Assembly (NCBI RefSeq): GCF_000203795.2 | Contig: NW_006281109.1 | Coordinates: forward strand, 196,001-260,000 | Source: Batrachochytrium dendrobatidis JAM81 | Lineage: Eukaryota; Chytridiomycota; Chytridiomycetes; Rhizophydiales | Direction: 5' to 3' | Length of the DNA stretch: 64,000 nt | Shown here: piece after piece, positions 1 through 13,832 of the stretch | How positions within the stretch are numbered: the first letter of the stretch is position 1 | Layout: each line of letters starts with the position of its first letter | Notes under the pieces: generated by a model | The model's database searches: none | What the model was told of the DNA's origin: nothing | Seen by the model: the letters and a program-made list of their open reading frames with translations, nothing else | Position numbers and translations under genes: made by a program

Positions 1-2
1 AG

Positions 3-1277
<1,275 letters not shown>

Positions 1278-2185
1278 TAGCTGCTACTCTTGCAGTATCT
1301 TTTTGCATCCATCACTTTTACCGTGATTTCTTTTTGCCTTTGTCTGGACATCACATAATGCCTATATAAAAAATTCGATTACAAACCAATGTTTCTGTGA
1401 TTGTAAACAGCCAATTTATCTTGTAGTGCTTTGTTAGTCGGCCGTGTATTTGACTCGACTGCATGTATAGTTGACGTAAATATCATTGAATACTTCAAGT
1501 TTAAATGAATGGACAATATACAGGTTAAATTCGGTTGGGTTTGAAGAATCTTGAGCCTTGAAACAGGTTACAATGGTTGAACACGATTTCAATATGCTTG
1601 AATATACTATCATTAAATCTCATTATATTGACAAGACTGGGAGCTGTTTGTCTCTGAAATGGTTTTTGGCATAATCTAGAACTGGCATTATATGCTCATT
1701 ATACACAATCTCCTGGACTCGAGCTGCTTCCATGCATTTTGCTTTTCAAACTATTACTCGATAGCCATCAATTATTTCAGTGTATTTTCACTACTGCTAT
1801 CGTGATGGAATCACTCATTGCTGTATGGAGTGAATGTTGGATGATATGGAATCTGCTGCTAAACAGATACAGCACTACACACTAATATAAACTGTACTAG
1901 TCGGAGTTTAGTCTTGGTAAAAATAGTGTCTTCCAAACAGTCCAGCACAAGTAACATTAAGCTACACTAACATCACTCCGCTACAAGATCATATATTACG
2001 GATTCCCACTCGACTGTTATTCTTGACAGAACGAGACATCCAATATACACTGGTTGTGTTGGGTATTATCATAGAACCCAAGCATTGTCCATTGGTTATT
2101 AGCGAGCCATTAAGGGTTACTCATCACTACAAGCGGCAGCTTATCAAGCAGCTGTTTCGACGTTTCACCTTTTACAAACTTTAAA
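1278..2185. other. Intergenic region with a Rab-exon-like fragment
   Basis: This stretch separates the Rab stop codon from the antiporter start and shows no credible ORF or exon chain. It holds the Rab 3' flank and, near 1893-1960, a degenerate sequence resembling the P-loop exon of the Rab gene (see the separate entry). Otherwise I see nothing but AT-rich sequence. Confidence 0.6.
1893..1960 (+). pseudogene. Possible decayed copy of the Rab P-loop exon
   Basis: By eye this stretch aligns with 431-494 of the Rab gene. Both contain TACT..CGGAGT..AGT.TTGGTAAA..GTCTTC followed by CAAGTAAC, with small indels that destroy the reading frame. The similarity covers both the P-loop exon and the start of the following intron, as expected of a duplicated genomic fragment rather than a retrocopy. 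The match is short and could be chance in AT-rich DNA. Confidence 0.25.
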
Positions 2186-4378
2186 ATGGATACGACGATA
2201 GGCCACATCGATTCTTCACATGGCACATGGAATGAATTGATTCCTGAAGACCCGGGTCTACGAACTGCTCATTTGACGTATCTACTTCTAGGTGTGGTGT
2301 ATATGCCAAGCCCTGTAGGGACTAAAACTTGCTGAATCATGTTAATATCCTGATTTTTAACTTGGAGTATAAATGATTTACGGATTGCATAGGTGGTTTT
2401 GTTGGTGGGTTTGGTCTTATCTCGCTGATTGTCAAGGACAGACTCTACATGTCTGAAGCCATGGTTGCAACGATATTTGGCATTATTATTGGTCCTGCAG
2501 GCTGCAATATTTTTAATCCAGAAGCCCTATTTCCAGGACAAGTCAATCATGTCATTCTCGAATTTTCTCGCTTGGTCATTGCTATTCAATGTCTTGTTGC
2601 AGGGATTTCTCTTCCGCGTAGTTTTATCTGGAAAGAGCGGCAAAGTATCACGATGCTACTTGGGCCTGTCATGTTATACATGTGGTTGATGTCTGCTTTG
2701 GCTATTTGGGTCGTATGTGGTGTACCATGGCAGCTAGCACTGATTATCGCAGGTTGCTTAACTCCCACAGATCCCGTTTTGGCCAATTCCATCGTAAAGG
2801 GAAAATTTGCCGAAAAGCATATTCCGTATCATGTCCGGTTGTTGCTATCGGCCGAGAGGTGATTTTTTAATCCGATTGAATCATGGTCAACTATTTTAAA
2901 TCTAACCTTGTTTTTATAATACGCGCAGTGGATCCAATGACGGGTTTGGTGCACCATTGGTATTTTTTCCTGTTTATATTTGGCGTATGAGCAATACAGG
3001 AGAGGCTATTGGATGGTGGTTGGTCAATGTTGTTATTTACCAAGTAGTTCTTTCCATTGTACTCGGAGTCATTATTGGCACTTTGTCTCGCAAAGCCCTC
3101 AAATGTGCAGAGAGTAATGGATGGATCGATAAAGAATCTATTTTGGGATTCTTTATCGCCATTGCATTGGTAACGACGGGGGCCTTGTCACTCTTGGGTG
3201 TAGATGATGTGCTGGGATGTTTTGTTGTTGGAGCTATATTGTCTTGGGTGAGTGGTTATGAATTCGTGTATTGCGTTGAATCTTATTACTAATGTAGTGC
3301 TACCGACCGTGTTTAGGATGATTGGTTTAATAGACAAATTGAAGAAACGCATATTCAAGAAGTTCTTGATGCGCTCATCAACATGTCGTTTTTTATCGTG
3401 TTTGGAACGTTGATTCCATGGCATGAATACACTGCTGTTGAAGGAGTGCTTTCTATTTGGAGGATGATATTGGTCGCGCTATGGCTGGTCCTTTTGCGCC
3501 GATTACCGATTGTCGTATTGCTGAGCAGATGGATGCCTGCACTCAAGAATCAAAAAGAGGTTTTTTTCTGTGGTGTAAGTAGTGTGTATTTGATTTCATG
3601 TAGAAATCGTGAATGTGTCCAGATGGACTGCGTAATGCTGTGATTGATTTATGCATCTAACTGTACCTGTGCAATGACTTGTTGGATTATAGTGGTTTGG
3701 TCCAATTGGAGTTGGAGCGCTGTTTTACTGCATGATTGCTGTCATCTATTTGCAAATTGACTACAAGCCTTTGTTTCCGATTGTTGCTTTCATGGTGCTA
3801 AGTTCGATTGTACTGCATGGTGGATCAGTGTCACTATTTGAAATTGGCATTACTCGACACTCGACATGGCAAAACAATCGACTTGCAGCACAGATTGCTA
3901 GTGCGATGCAAGAACAACAAGGCAATCAAGGCAATCAAGTGGTCATTGGTGGATTAGTCATTCCTAGTAATGGTAAATCTTGAATTTTTGCATGATGCAT
4001 GGTATGATGGAATGGGTTACCAACTTTTATTTTGAATCTTGCAATCTATTATTAGTCACCCCTGCAACAGTTGAAAGCAGATCTGTGATTGAAATACCAC
4101 AGAGCAAGGAAGACCAGGCCAATCCTGGCCGCGACTCTGGTCAAATTGATCAAGACTGTGTGTCCGAGAGAAAAGGTGAAGGGGTGCCAACTGGACGTGA
4201 ATCAGGAGCAACGGTAATTCAATCTGTATCAGCCATGGATTTTGAGAATACAAACCCAAGGTCTAGTTTGGATATACGTAGATCCATCAATGCAGATAGA
4301 TCTATGCAAGATACAATACCTCTTGAGGAGAATACAAACGGTGGATCTCGACAACCCAAAATATACACATTTCAATAA
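2186..4378 (+). CDS. NHA1: Plasma-membrane Na+/H+ antiporter, Nha1/Sod2 type
   Basis: CPA1-type cation/proton exchanger that exports Na+ (and often K+) in exchange for H+ at the fungal plasma membrane. Exons are 2186-2291, 2393-2858, 2929-3247, 3317-3574, 3693-3972 and 4056-4378, about 583 aa with all junctions in phase. Family motifs are visible: the TPTDPVLA segment in the transport core, ESGSNDGF spanning the exon 2/3 junction, and the VDDVLGCFVVG helix. About a dozen hydrophobic helices precede a hydrophilic C-terminal tail of roughly 130 residues rich in Ser, Asp and Glu. That tail is shorter than the long regulatory tails of budding-yeast Nha1 and nearer the Sod2 layout. The start is the first ATG of an exon whose LLLG end splices exactly to GFVGGFG. 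The next gene begins 139 nt downstream on the same strand. Confidence 0.93.
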
Positions 4379-4517
4379 ACTTGCTCTTTTCATAAAATTC
4401 ACCAGTTGGTTTGGTTTGGGTAGCACGAACAAACCGAGTCAATGAAATCGACAAGCGAACGGATTTAAATCCAAAAATAATTTCCACTGTTTCTTTTCCT
4501 TACAATCAACACTTGCC

Positions 4518-5980
4518 ATGACTACTCCTAAGTGGGATGCTCGATTCTCTGGTTCAGTTCCTCATGATACAAGCTACTATACAAAGTGCATGCTTGGAGG
4601 TGTTCTTGCCTGTGGATTAACCCACACTGCCATCACTCCTCTGGATGTCACCAAATGCAATATGCAGGTAATACTATGTTTTTTAATTCGTATGGCCAAA
4701 GATGTTTTAGTTGCATTTGTTCCATTAGATCATCACTGTTGTGTATATTGTGACCCATGTCTACTGTATCAATTGAGTTGATTCCGTTTGATCTGCCAGT
4801 GCCCTTGATGGCCATTGAGCAACGGCATGTGCAGATCACTCCAGTATGAATTTTTCTTGTCAAGACATTGATGACCTTGTAATGAATGTAGAAATGTCTA
4901 CTTTTACTATAAACACTTTTGGTCTGATTGATTGTTGTTGCCGTTTCGTTCTTGGCCATCAATCCTTTATTGGCTTTGTACTCACAGCCTCGATTCAAAC
5001 CCACTCAATTTGATTGCATGCTGTTTTGATGCCATGTTGTTCCATGACTGATCTTGGATGACCAGCCTTGTTTGGACCCGATTATTGCTCTTGTTCAATC
5101 CATTCACAGTCTAATACTCGATTCATCTGGCATTTCCCCTGACAAAGTGCTACTCTGATATTCACACATTCGATTTGAAACTTATGATAATCTATAGGTC
5201 GACCCCCAAAAGTACAAGGGATTGGTCTCTGGTCTTCGTACCATTGTAGCCGAGGAAGGTGTTACTGCCGTGATGAAGGGTTGGTTCCCAACCTTGCTTG
5301 GCTACTCTGCTCAGGGTATGTTCAAGTATGGTCTATATGAAATATTCAAGGATCAGTACTCTACAATGGCTGGTGAAAAGAACGCTCAAGAGTACAAAGG
5401 ATTGATCTGGTGTGCAGCTTCTGCTTCTGCCGAGTTCTTTGCCGATATGGCTCTCTGCCCTCTTGAGATGGTCAAGGTCAAGGTCCAAACCTCTGTCCCA
5501 GGCACTTTCCCCACTGGCTTTTTCCCCGCTGTCTCTGCTATGAGTGCTGCTCGTGCAGAAACCAAGTTCCCCTATGGCTCGCTTGTTCCCCTCTGGTCTC
5601 GTCAGATTCCCTATACTGTTGCCAAGTTCTTTTTCTTTGAAAAGATTGTTCAGCTGTTCTACACCAAGGTCTTTACTAATCCCAAGGACTCATACTCCAA
5701 AAGCACTCAGCTCGGTATTACTTTTGCTTCTGGTTACTCTGCTGGTGTGATCTGTGCTATCGTGTCGCATCCTGCCGATACTCTCGTGTCGCTCATGTCT
5801 AAGCCTGCCAACAAGGGAAAATCTCTTGGTTCCATTGCCAGTGAATTTGGCTACCTCAACTGCGCTACCAAGGGTCTTGGTACTCGTGTGATTATGATTG
5901 GTACCCTCACTGGTCTCCAGTGGTGGATCTACGACACCTTCAAGTCTGTTATGGGTCTTGGCACCTCGGGTGGCAAATAA
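4518..5980 (+). CDS. MIR1: Mitochondrial phosphate carrier (SLC25 family)
   Basis: Inner-membrane carrier importing inorganic phosphate with H+ for ATP synthesis. There are two exons, 4518-4667 and 5198-5980 (310 aa, the usual family length), joined in phase by a 530-nt intron that is long for this window. The three mitochondrial-carrier repeats are visible through their signature turns: TPLDVTKCNMQ (repeat 1), CPLEMVKVKVQ (repeat 2) and SHPADTLVSLM (repeat 3). FPTLLGYSAQGMFKYGLYE is typical of the phosphate carrier branch. Codon usage in exon 2 is visibly C-richer at third positions than in the neighbours, as expected of a highly expressed gene. The start ATG directly precedes the conserved SYYTKCMLGG region. 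Confidence 0.95.
4668..5197 (+). other. Unusually long intron of the phosphate carrier gene
   Basis: This 530-nt intron has a GTAATA donor and a CTATAG acceptor. It is five to eight times the typical intron of this window. I see no exon or conserved RNA in it; the open antisense stretch at 4648-5004 looks like chance. Confidence 0.8.
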
Positions 5981-6869
5981 ACATTTATTTTCTAGGTTGG
6001 TCTCTTTTAAAACTGGCTATTCTGTTATTTTATGCTGGATATTCTATCAAAAATTGATAAACTGGGTTTTACTGCGACAATTCTAAAAGCATTAATACAT
6101 GCAGCGTGATTTATATGTAAAGCGTAGCAAATGCAAGGAGCCGCTTATCTCTCCGATACCAGGTGGATAGGCGTAAAACATAGTTTGTGTATAAAAGACT
6201 TTGAATCCGCATGGCTTCTTAGTCATGTAGTGTATCGCAATTCTTGTTGTTTTTTCATTTTCAGTCTGATCAATGCCATGCAATTGTAATTCAATTTTGG
6301 TTCCTTTAATCAAGTTTGGGAATCCAATATACGTTTGCAATACTATCAGCCCCTTTCTTAGGTTCTATATCCATGTTATATCAAACATCCACTGATAACC
6401 AAAAGATGAATCCAAGAATGCGCCATCATTGTATTCATATTCTTTACCACACAATTCAGCACATTTCAACCATTTTACTGCACGGAATAAAATTACTGGG
6501 AATAAAATGTTTGTTAGCCAATGTGGTACATTGTTGACAGCTTAATAAGCTTGATAATAGAATTCAAACAAATCTTGGCGCAATACTTTTCCAAAATTAT
6601 AGTTTGTTGTGGCTTCATAAACATCTCATTCCTTGCACTTTCAGATATTGTGTTCTTGTTAAAGTGTAAACAGCAGATATTTTTTGACAATTTTGTCGTA
6701 TAGTCTATATCTAATACGCCATTGAGGATACCAAGTGGGCCTGGATAGCTTGAATTACATCTACATCTGCCATCTTCAATAGCATAGACGTGTTTAGCCA
6801 ACACCTGAGCTTTATTCAAACTTGAGAGTTCAACTTATCCACGATTCGAGCGCCTATTAATACGACAGG
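5981..6869. other. Intergenic region, nothing recognised
   Basis: This is AT-rich spacer between the phosphate carrier stop and the GPCR start. It begins with an AATAAA-like sequence overlapping the stop region (3' processing) and contains only short unconvincing ORFs. Confidence 0.6.
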
Positions 6870-9800
6870 ATGCGATATTTTTCAACTCTATACAAGTCAT
6901 TATTGGTGGCTTGTATTGTATCAAGTCAAACCACGGCGCTACGACCACTTATGAAAACGTACACTACATTGTCCCTGTATATTATGGGCGACTTTGGTGA
7001 TCCTGTTATGGATAATCTCGCGTTTGGTAAGTTCATTCACATTGTCGTTTTATGGGGTGTATTGTCATGAATCCGCTTCCTATAAATACTATAGTAGGAA
7101 TTCTTGGGGTTTTACTTTTTTTACAGATTTACAGTAATACAGTATATGTTTTGCATTGTAATATGCAACGCATAGTGTAGACTTATCTATCGTTTCACCA
7201 TATATCAAATTAATTTTTTGAACTAGTACTCCCACTTATCCAAAACATTATTCTTAACCAATGATTTATTCAGCACTATGATCATTATTAATATTTTATG
7301 ACATTTTATTGCGTTATTTAACCCATTTAGGTGCTCGAATGGCTGCCTATGAAATCAATAGCAATAATGATATTCTTCCCGATGCAACAATTAGAGTTGG
7401 TAACACGTTTCCTCCTCCATCAATCTATCCTGCTATGGTGTACGACTATACTAGCGTCGTATGCACGCAGAAAAAGCAATATGCTGTAATTGGTCCCGGA
7501 ACGACTGCTATAGCAATGCCAGTGTTTCTTACTTGTCCATCTGTAAGTTTGCCGCTATTTAAATCAGTCATATTGGTGTACCTTTTGATTTATACCAATT
7601 CTATTTTTTAGACACCTGGATTTAGTGTTGGCGCTGCTGGCGATCAGCTCAGTGATAAAACCTTGCAAGTGCCTTGTTTTTTATTGATATATGATGAATC
7701 TTGTCAAGATTCAACTAAAATAATCAAGCCCAGCTGGTACTAACTTGTGTTTGTACATTCATTTTGGGATTTCAGATATCCATTGTTTTTTCGATATGCT
7801 ACTACTTGGAGTCAAAAGCTTAATGTTCAAATTGGATTTTTTAAATATTTTGGATGGGATCGGGTAAGAATACATGTGCAACAAATCTTGTCTACTTTTA
7901 TTTCACTAATAATTCTACTTATTTTTGCAAACTACACATGTAAATTGGATTAAAACAGATTGCAATGCCATACGGTGGTGATGCAGTATTTAGAACCGCG
8001 GCAAAAATCAGTATTCAGACTTATCCAAATTATGGCATTGAAGTTAGTGCAAGTGTGTTGATTCCAGATCCACCTGTTTCAACCAACAACTATTCAGATG
8101 TATTGCGGCCAATTTTTACTTTTTTGCAATCAACAGATTTGAGAATCTTTAATGTTTTGGCTGGTGCAGATCAAGTCGCAGATTGCTTACACATGGCAAA
8201 CTTGACTGGACTCCTTGGTCCCAATTATGGTATGTTTTTAATTACACTTTATAAATTTAAACACTGTTTTGGATTGTTGCATTTTAAATTGACCATTTGA
8301 TTTACGTATCTAGTATGGACAACTACACAGGCTGGCATTGATCCCAGTTATTTTTCGTCGCGATGGGGTACATGTTTGATCTAAAATAGCTTAAATCTTT
8401 GTAAACCTACTTCACTAATACTAAAAATGAATCAACTCGCCCATATTATCTAGGTGGTCTTCAACTTTCACCATCTTTGCTTAAATCAGCTATTGTATTA
8501 TCTGAAGTCAATGGACCATTTGCCAACAACCCAAACTATCTGAATTTTATCCCACGATTCAAAACATACCTTAGTGGAGTATTGGCAAGTCCCGAGGTTC
8601 AATTATATGGAGGAATTGATCCAAATGCAGCCAGTGATAGTGTGTCATATGGTCCATTGTATTTTTATTCTGATTTCAACTACACGGTACGTTTTATAGA
8701 TTTCTTGGATTTGCATTCAAGAATAGTAGCTGGGAATACTGACTGATATTCGTGCATTTTTGGTTAGTGGCCTTCGTCTTTGGTTGCAATCGGATATGAT
8801 GGCATGTATGCTATTGCTCGAGCATGGGAAAAGGTATTGTAAAGCTTATTATTTTATCATGCCATCAATATGTTTTGTGACAAACTTTTTAAATCTTTGG
8901 GTTTCAAAATATTATTGTCCAACTTAGACAATCGCGTCGTCTGGACTTGATGCAAGGGCATTATCCAATGGAACCCTTCAAAACCAAGTCAAACTTGCCG
9001 ATATTCTTTCAAATGCCCAGATAAATACAACACTCATGTCACCTATTTTTGGCAGCAGCGGAAATCTCGTACCACAAACTTACACTTTAAACCAATATGA
9101 TGGCACTACACTATTTTCAGCACCAATAGTTGCGTTATTATCTAGCTCAGGAAATAACGGACTATACAATTTTACTGTAAATCGAGCCAAATTTTCATGG
9201 TATGATTCGTATTGTAGTTTTGAAATCCAGGTTTAACATTAAACGAGTTGCAAGCATACAGCTGCAATCAATACAAGATCATCCTTGTATGTCTAGGCAA
9301 TTGTGTTGGATAACTAACAGCATTTTCAATTGCTTGTGCAACATTGAATGTATAAATATAGGGGTGGAAATCGATCATTCAGCGACACTCCAATTGCATA
9401 CACACCAACTGTAGAGATTTATGTTCACTGGGAGAGCACTGGTACAAAAGTCATGATTGGTATGTTGGTTTAAACATTACATTTTAACTTGTTTGATTAA
9501 ATCTCAACCAATCATAATCGGTTTTATTTTTCCACAAATTCTGTTAAAACTTGTAGGAATGGCTATGGTAGCATCAGCCTACTGCATTATTCTTGCCATT
9601 ATTGTCATGATTTACCGTAAAGAACCCTATGTTAAATCTTCGTCGCCTTACATTCTTCTCGTCACTGCGCTTGGATTGGCAATCATTCCCTTGAATGTAT
9701 TTACTGAAATTGGTGCATATCGACCTCTTGCGTGTCAATTACGGACCTTTCCCACTGTATTGGGTATTACTATTGTGATGGCATCCGTATTTGCCAAATG

Positions 9801-11429
9801 CTTGCGTCTCTATGTAATTTTCTGTCGTCCCATGTCATTAAGTAATTATATAACCATACTGACAAAAGAAGCCGCGCTGTTTGGAATAATGGCTGCGATT
9901 GTAGCAACTATGCTGGTAGGATAACATGTATATTTTTTGAAGCGTATGTTGTACAAGATAAATTTGAATGTCTAAAGCAGTTTATACATTTATAGGCTGT
10001 GCTGATTGGATTTAGTTTCGGAGCCTCTTTCCAGAGCACAGAAGTGTACATTGATTCCACCAACACATATGTATGGGCATGCGTGAATAAAAGCAATGGG
10101 ACAACTGTGGGTCTGGTGATTGTTGGAATATTAATTGTTGCGCTTCTAGTAGCCGTGACAATCCTCGCTTACTATATCCGTGCCATTCCCGATCTTTTTA
10201 ACAACGTTCGAGAAACCATTCATTCCATTTATATCATCACTGTGCTGGCGATTGTTACTCTCCTTCAAGGTATCATGAGCTATAGTCTTATTGAAACAGA
10301 ATTTTACTCCGAGAATGGTACAATTCAGCTTGCAGTGATAATTGTTGGATCTATTCTTCTTGGCACGCCGCTTCTTCGCCAAATGACGTCCAAGGCATTA
10401 TTTACTATCAAACCCTTCAACAGGTCCACAAGGTCTCGCATGTCGTATAATAATTCAACCAAGAGTTTTATTGACACCAAGGCAGAAACATCTACCTTGG
10501 GTAATATAATATTCAAGGGGCAAGTCGAAGCCAAGACTCATAAACTTGAAAAAAAATATGAGGAAGATAAAACTCGAACTTCCCAGTTGATTGTCAACAA
10601 AAGTACCGCGACTTTGGAAGAGATTGCGCGTTTGAAGTCTAACCAACAATCTATTTTGCGAAACAAGTCTGGTAAGTTTGCTGTAGTCTTAAAACTATTG
10701 CTTTAAATAATTTGTACTCATGAATTGACTAATCATCATATTGAATGCTAAAGCTGTGACGCAGATTGGTCGTAATCTCAAGCAGTGGAGACGTATTCGA
10801 ATTATCTTGTTTCTTGATCCAGCATATGCAATTAGATGCAGCTTTCATGCTGACCCAAACAATGTTTTCTATCACGGATTTAGCAACACTGTCAGTGTTA
10901 GATCTATGAAAGAGACGGATTATGGGTTCACCAATGTAGTGGAGCTTTATTTTGAAGATCACATGGTCGCTATTCCATTTGAAGATGAATTTAAAGTATG
11001 ATATATTGCGACTTTAAAATGTATCGTTTTTATATGTAGCTTTTAAATTATATATGCCTGACTATATTGTGATAAAATTTGTACATGTAGATGAATTCAT
11101 GGACAGACGCCATCTGCCGTACGGTAATTTCTCACGAAGATCCCAAACAGCTTAAAAACATTGGTCCAGACGAATATATCACAGATGTTGAAATTATACG
11201 CCAAAGCAGTTCTGAGCCACCTGAAGCATCAAATGAACAAAGTTCAAGAAAAAGATCATCTACAATCAAATCTCGACACTCCAAAAAGCGATCTTTTGTA
11301 CGCCAGCTATCTGTCAAGGATTCAAATAGATCGAGCAAGCATGTACCTAGTTCAGTAGATGCTGCACCCAAAACAGAATCAAACAGAGCCAGTATTATTT
11401 CTTCTCAAGCTGATTCCAATCGATTTTAA
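6870..11429 (+). CDS. Class C (GABA-B-like) GPCR with C-terminal PH-like domain
   Basis: Predicted seven-helix receptor of the metabotropic glutamate/GABA-B class. Fourteen exons (6870-7026, 7331-7542, 7612-7664, 7776-7863, 7959-8229, 8314-8367, 8454-8686, 8768-8833, 8928-9199, 9362-9459, 9557-9915, 9996-10671, 10754-10995, 11091-11429) give 1039 aa, all in phase. The intron after 7664 must use a GC donor (GCAAGT). An N-terminal hydrophobic signal is followed by a periplasmic-binding-like ligand domain to about residue 500 (LSDKTLYPLFFRY and VAIGYDGMYAIA are typical). Seven membrane helices follow, about 503-758, then a cytosolic tail. The tail contains a basic helix and a beta-rich block ending in NSWTDAIC, with the conserved Trp position of a PH domain C-terminal helix (about 845-945). 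The last 90 residues are Ser/Arg rich. Ligand and G-protein partner cannot be read from the sequence. Confidence 0.9.
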
Positions 11430-11755
11430 GCTCATGTTTTAAAAGTAAATGTTTTTTACAAACACGCTGAGCTGATTATTTAATTGACCATACAATTTGA
11501 GTGAGCTAATCAAGTATCGTTTCATTTGATATCTCAATAAAATCAGTATTTTAAAAACCTTTATTTTGACTCTTGATTGTACATTTGACGTTTTATGAAA
11601 CGAACGAGAACGCAATGCTAACCAGTAAATGGGAGGAGATTGACAATGTATTATGTATTTTGGTACTTTTATTTACCGAGTAATACTGTGACGTGTAAAT
11701 CTGGCAATTGAATAGGTTGTGTTTTTTTGATTTTGATTTTACTAAATTCAACTCA

Positions 11756-12775
11756 ATGAGCACAAGCTTTACCCTTTTCCATTCGCAAGCTTCAATTGAC
11801 ACTCTTATCAACAGTCAGTCGTACGCTACCACATGCAACCAAATATCACAGGATGTATCATCAAGCTCGGGTTTGGCATGTGCATCCAACTCGGATTGCA
11901 CGTCAGTCAGCTGTAATCTGTCCTTGATTAGTAACGTTTACACAACCATGTCATTTTCGCGTATGGGTACGTGTAGCAGCACCAATTCAGTGAGTGTAAG
12001 CTTTCTGGGCTCTAGACAGTCGTTTTATGCTGGCGGAGCCATGTCTACTGGGCCATGGTATCAAAACGGCACTACATATAGAATAATGGATACTGGCATG
12101 GTTTCTGCTTACAATAATTACAGTGTAATGACCTTCAAATTGGGATATACTTTGCAGAATTTGACGGGAGTATTGAGTAGGAGCGCGTGGGTGACGCTCA
12201 TGACACCCAATTGTACAGCAAGTAGCTCGAGCAGTACGCCATCACCGTTTACTTGGGTAATTGCTACAGTAGTAGTATTATTTATAGTTGCTGCGTGTAT
12301 TATCCATCAATGTCGTCGACGCATTATACGAAATCGAGTGACAGCACAACAGGGTATTCTAATGTTGGGTCAACCACCAAAACCGATGGGATCGCCAGCT
12401 ATTGGATCACCAATCTATCCGCCGCTTCCAACGTATACACAACAACAAACTTATTCGCCTAATCCGGGATACACTCAAGCCAATTCAGCAGGATACGTAA
12501 CATATGCCCCCAATATTACTTATGATACGTATTACCCACAATATCAACCACCCATGTCAGCTCCACCACAAATGAACATGCAACAGCCAGTGCCTCAGAT
12601 GATGGAAAGGCCGCCAATGACGTATGCAATACAACCAAGCGCACCCGTCATACCCTATACTAACATAAACGATCAGCAGTATCAGCAACAGATGCAGCAG
12701 TATCAAATGCAACAGCAGCAGCAGTTGAATGGAGCGTATCAACAACAATATAATTTTCAGCAGCAACCCAGATAA
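11756..12775 (+). CDS. Single-pass membrane protein with Cys-rich ectodomain and Q/Y-rich tail
   Basis: I do not recognise this family. From the first in-frame ATG it is 339 aa: a Ser/Thr/Asn-rich extracellular part with several Cys and N-glycosylation sequons, one strong transmembrane helix (WVIATVVVLFIVAACII), a basic stop-transfer cluster (RRRIIRNR), then a Pro/Gln/Tyr-rich cytosolic tail ending in almost pure Gln/Tyr repeats, prion-like in composition. No signal peptide follows this ATG. A small upstream exon 11615-11679, joined in phase to 11716, would add a hydrophobic N-terminus (VLCILVLLF), so the true start may be 11615. The architecture of glycosylated ectodomain, one helix and low-complexity tail resembles fungal wall sensors or adhesion proteins, but that role is inference. 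Confidence 0.6.
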   Translation: MSTSFTLFHSQASIDTLINSQSYATTCNQISQDVSSSSGLACASNSDCTSVSCNLSLISNVYTTMSFSRMGTCSSTNSVSVSFLGSRQSFYAGGAMSTGPWYQNGTTYRIMDTGMVSAYNNYSVMTFKLGYTLQNLTGVLSRSAWVTLMTPNCTASSSSSTPSPFTWVIATVVVLFIVAACIIHQCRRRIIRNRVTAQQGILMLGQPPKPMGSPAIGSPIYPPLPTYTQQQTYSPNPGYTQANSAGYVTYAPNITYDTYYPQYQPPMSAPPQMNMQQPVPQMMERPPMTYAIQPSAPVIPYTNINDQQYQQQMQQYQMQQQQQLNGAYQQQYNFQQQPR

Positions 12776-13832
12776 TTTCAACTCGATGGTGTAGATATGC
12801 GATCCATTGAAAAAGAGTGATGACCAGTATAGATGATGTTTATTAATAAAGTCCGACTTTTCATCACTGAATTATTATTGAATCTACAACTGAACAGCTA
12901 ATCAACTTGTAACCATTTGTATTTCTGTCGTCATGAACGACGATCAGGAAGCTTTATTCGTGTTATTCGCTGCCAATTGATCATCCGTTTGAAACCCTAT
13001 TTGGACCATCAAACAGAATAAAGCATCTGTTGATAGCGCATTGTCATCATTACTTATTTACTAGCATTGTATGACCTATTTATCCATATACTTTGAATCT
13101 GAATCAACAAATCCATTGTCGCTAAATGTTCAAAATGTTCAAAATGTATAATTAATGTTTCAAATGATTGATGCCAGTTTACTGCATTTCAGGTGATTGA
13201 CATGAAAACAAAAGTTACATTCCTGAAATTGATTTCTTGAACTAGAAGCACACATGTGCCTGCACTTTCAGAATGCAGCAAAAGAGTTTGTAGAGTTATA
13301 CTGACAATATCAGAACAGTTAAACACAATATTTAGAATATAATGAATGAATCTGGTTTCAAACTTATTGATCGTACAACGCATGCCAAAAGAGAGCAATC
13401 TTAGTTTAAAATTATAGTTTGTGTTATATGATGGCTGTGATGATTGAAGAGTTGATTTTTAATGGAAAAATGAATATTTAACCAGTATTCTGAAGCAAAG
13501 GGAAATCACTGCAACATAAAAACCTGCTGCATTTTACGTGAATACGACAGTGATAAAACACCACGGAAACATTACAGGATCTTCATCTAATTGTCCTACT
13601 CGTACTGAATTGTTCTATTACCAAACGACTTGTCGGACCCGAATAAGAATTGTGCTTATTGGTATGCACATTGATATAGTCATTTTTTATTGCAAACTAG
13701 CAAGATTGTTTTTGACCTCATCTGATGGCTTGCTGATTACCTTTATCATATTCACACCTATTCTGATTAAATCTTAAATAATACCAAGTTCAGGATATTA
13801 ATCTTGTTGTTAGTCAAACGCTTACTTTGCAG
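12776..13832. other. Gap before coiled-coil gene; contains a conserved motif
   Basis: No convincing ORF lies in these 1057 nt. The coiled-coil reading frame begins at a clean acceptor (TTTGCAG at 13826-13832), so at least one upstream exon, probably short, should lie here. A short in-frame ATG segment near 12932 and another at 13660 are candidates, but neither has a convincing donor. The TTTTACGTGAATACG motif at 13531-13546 probably marks the promoter. Confidence 0.45.
13531..13546 (+). promoter_or_regulatory. ACGTGAATACG motif, copy 1
   Basis: ATTTTACGTGAATACG, identical over 16 nt to the copies at 46035 and 56745. It lies about 290 nt upstream of the first recognised exon of the coiled-coil gene and points toward it. 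Function is inferred from recurrence and placement only. Confidence 0.5.
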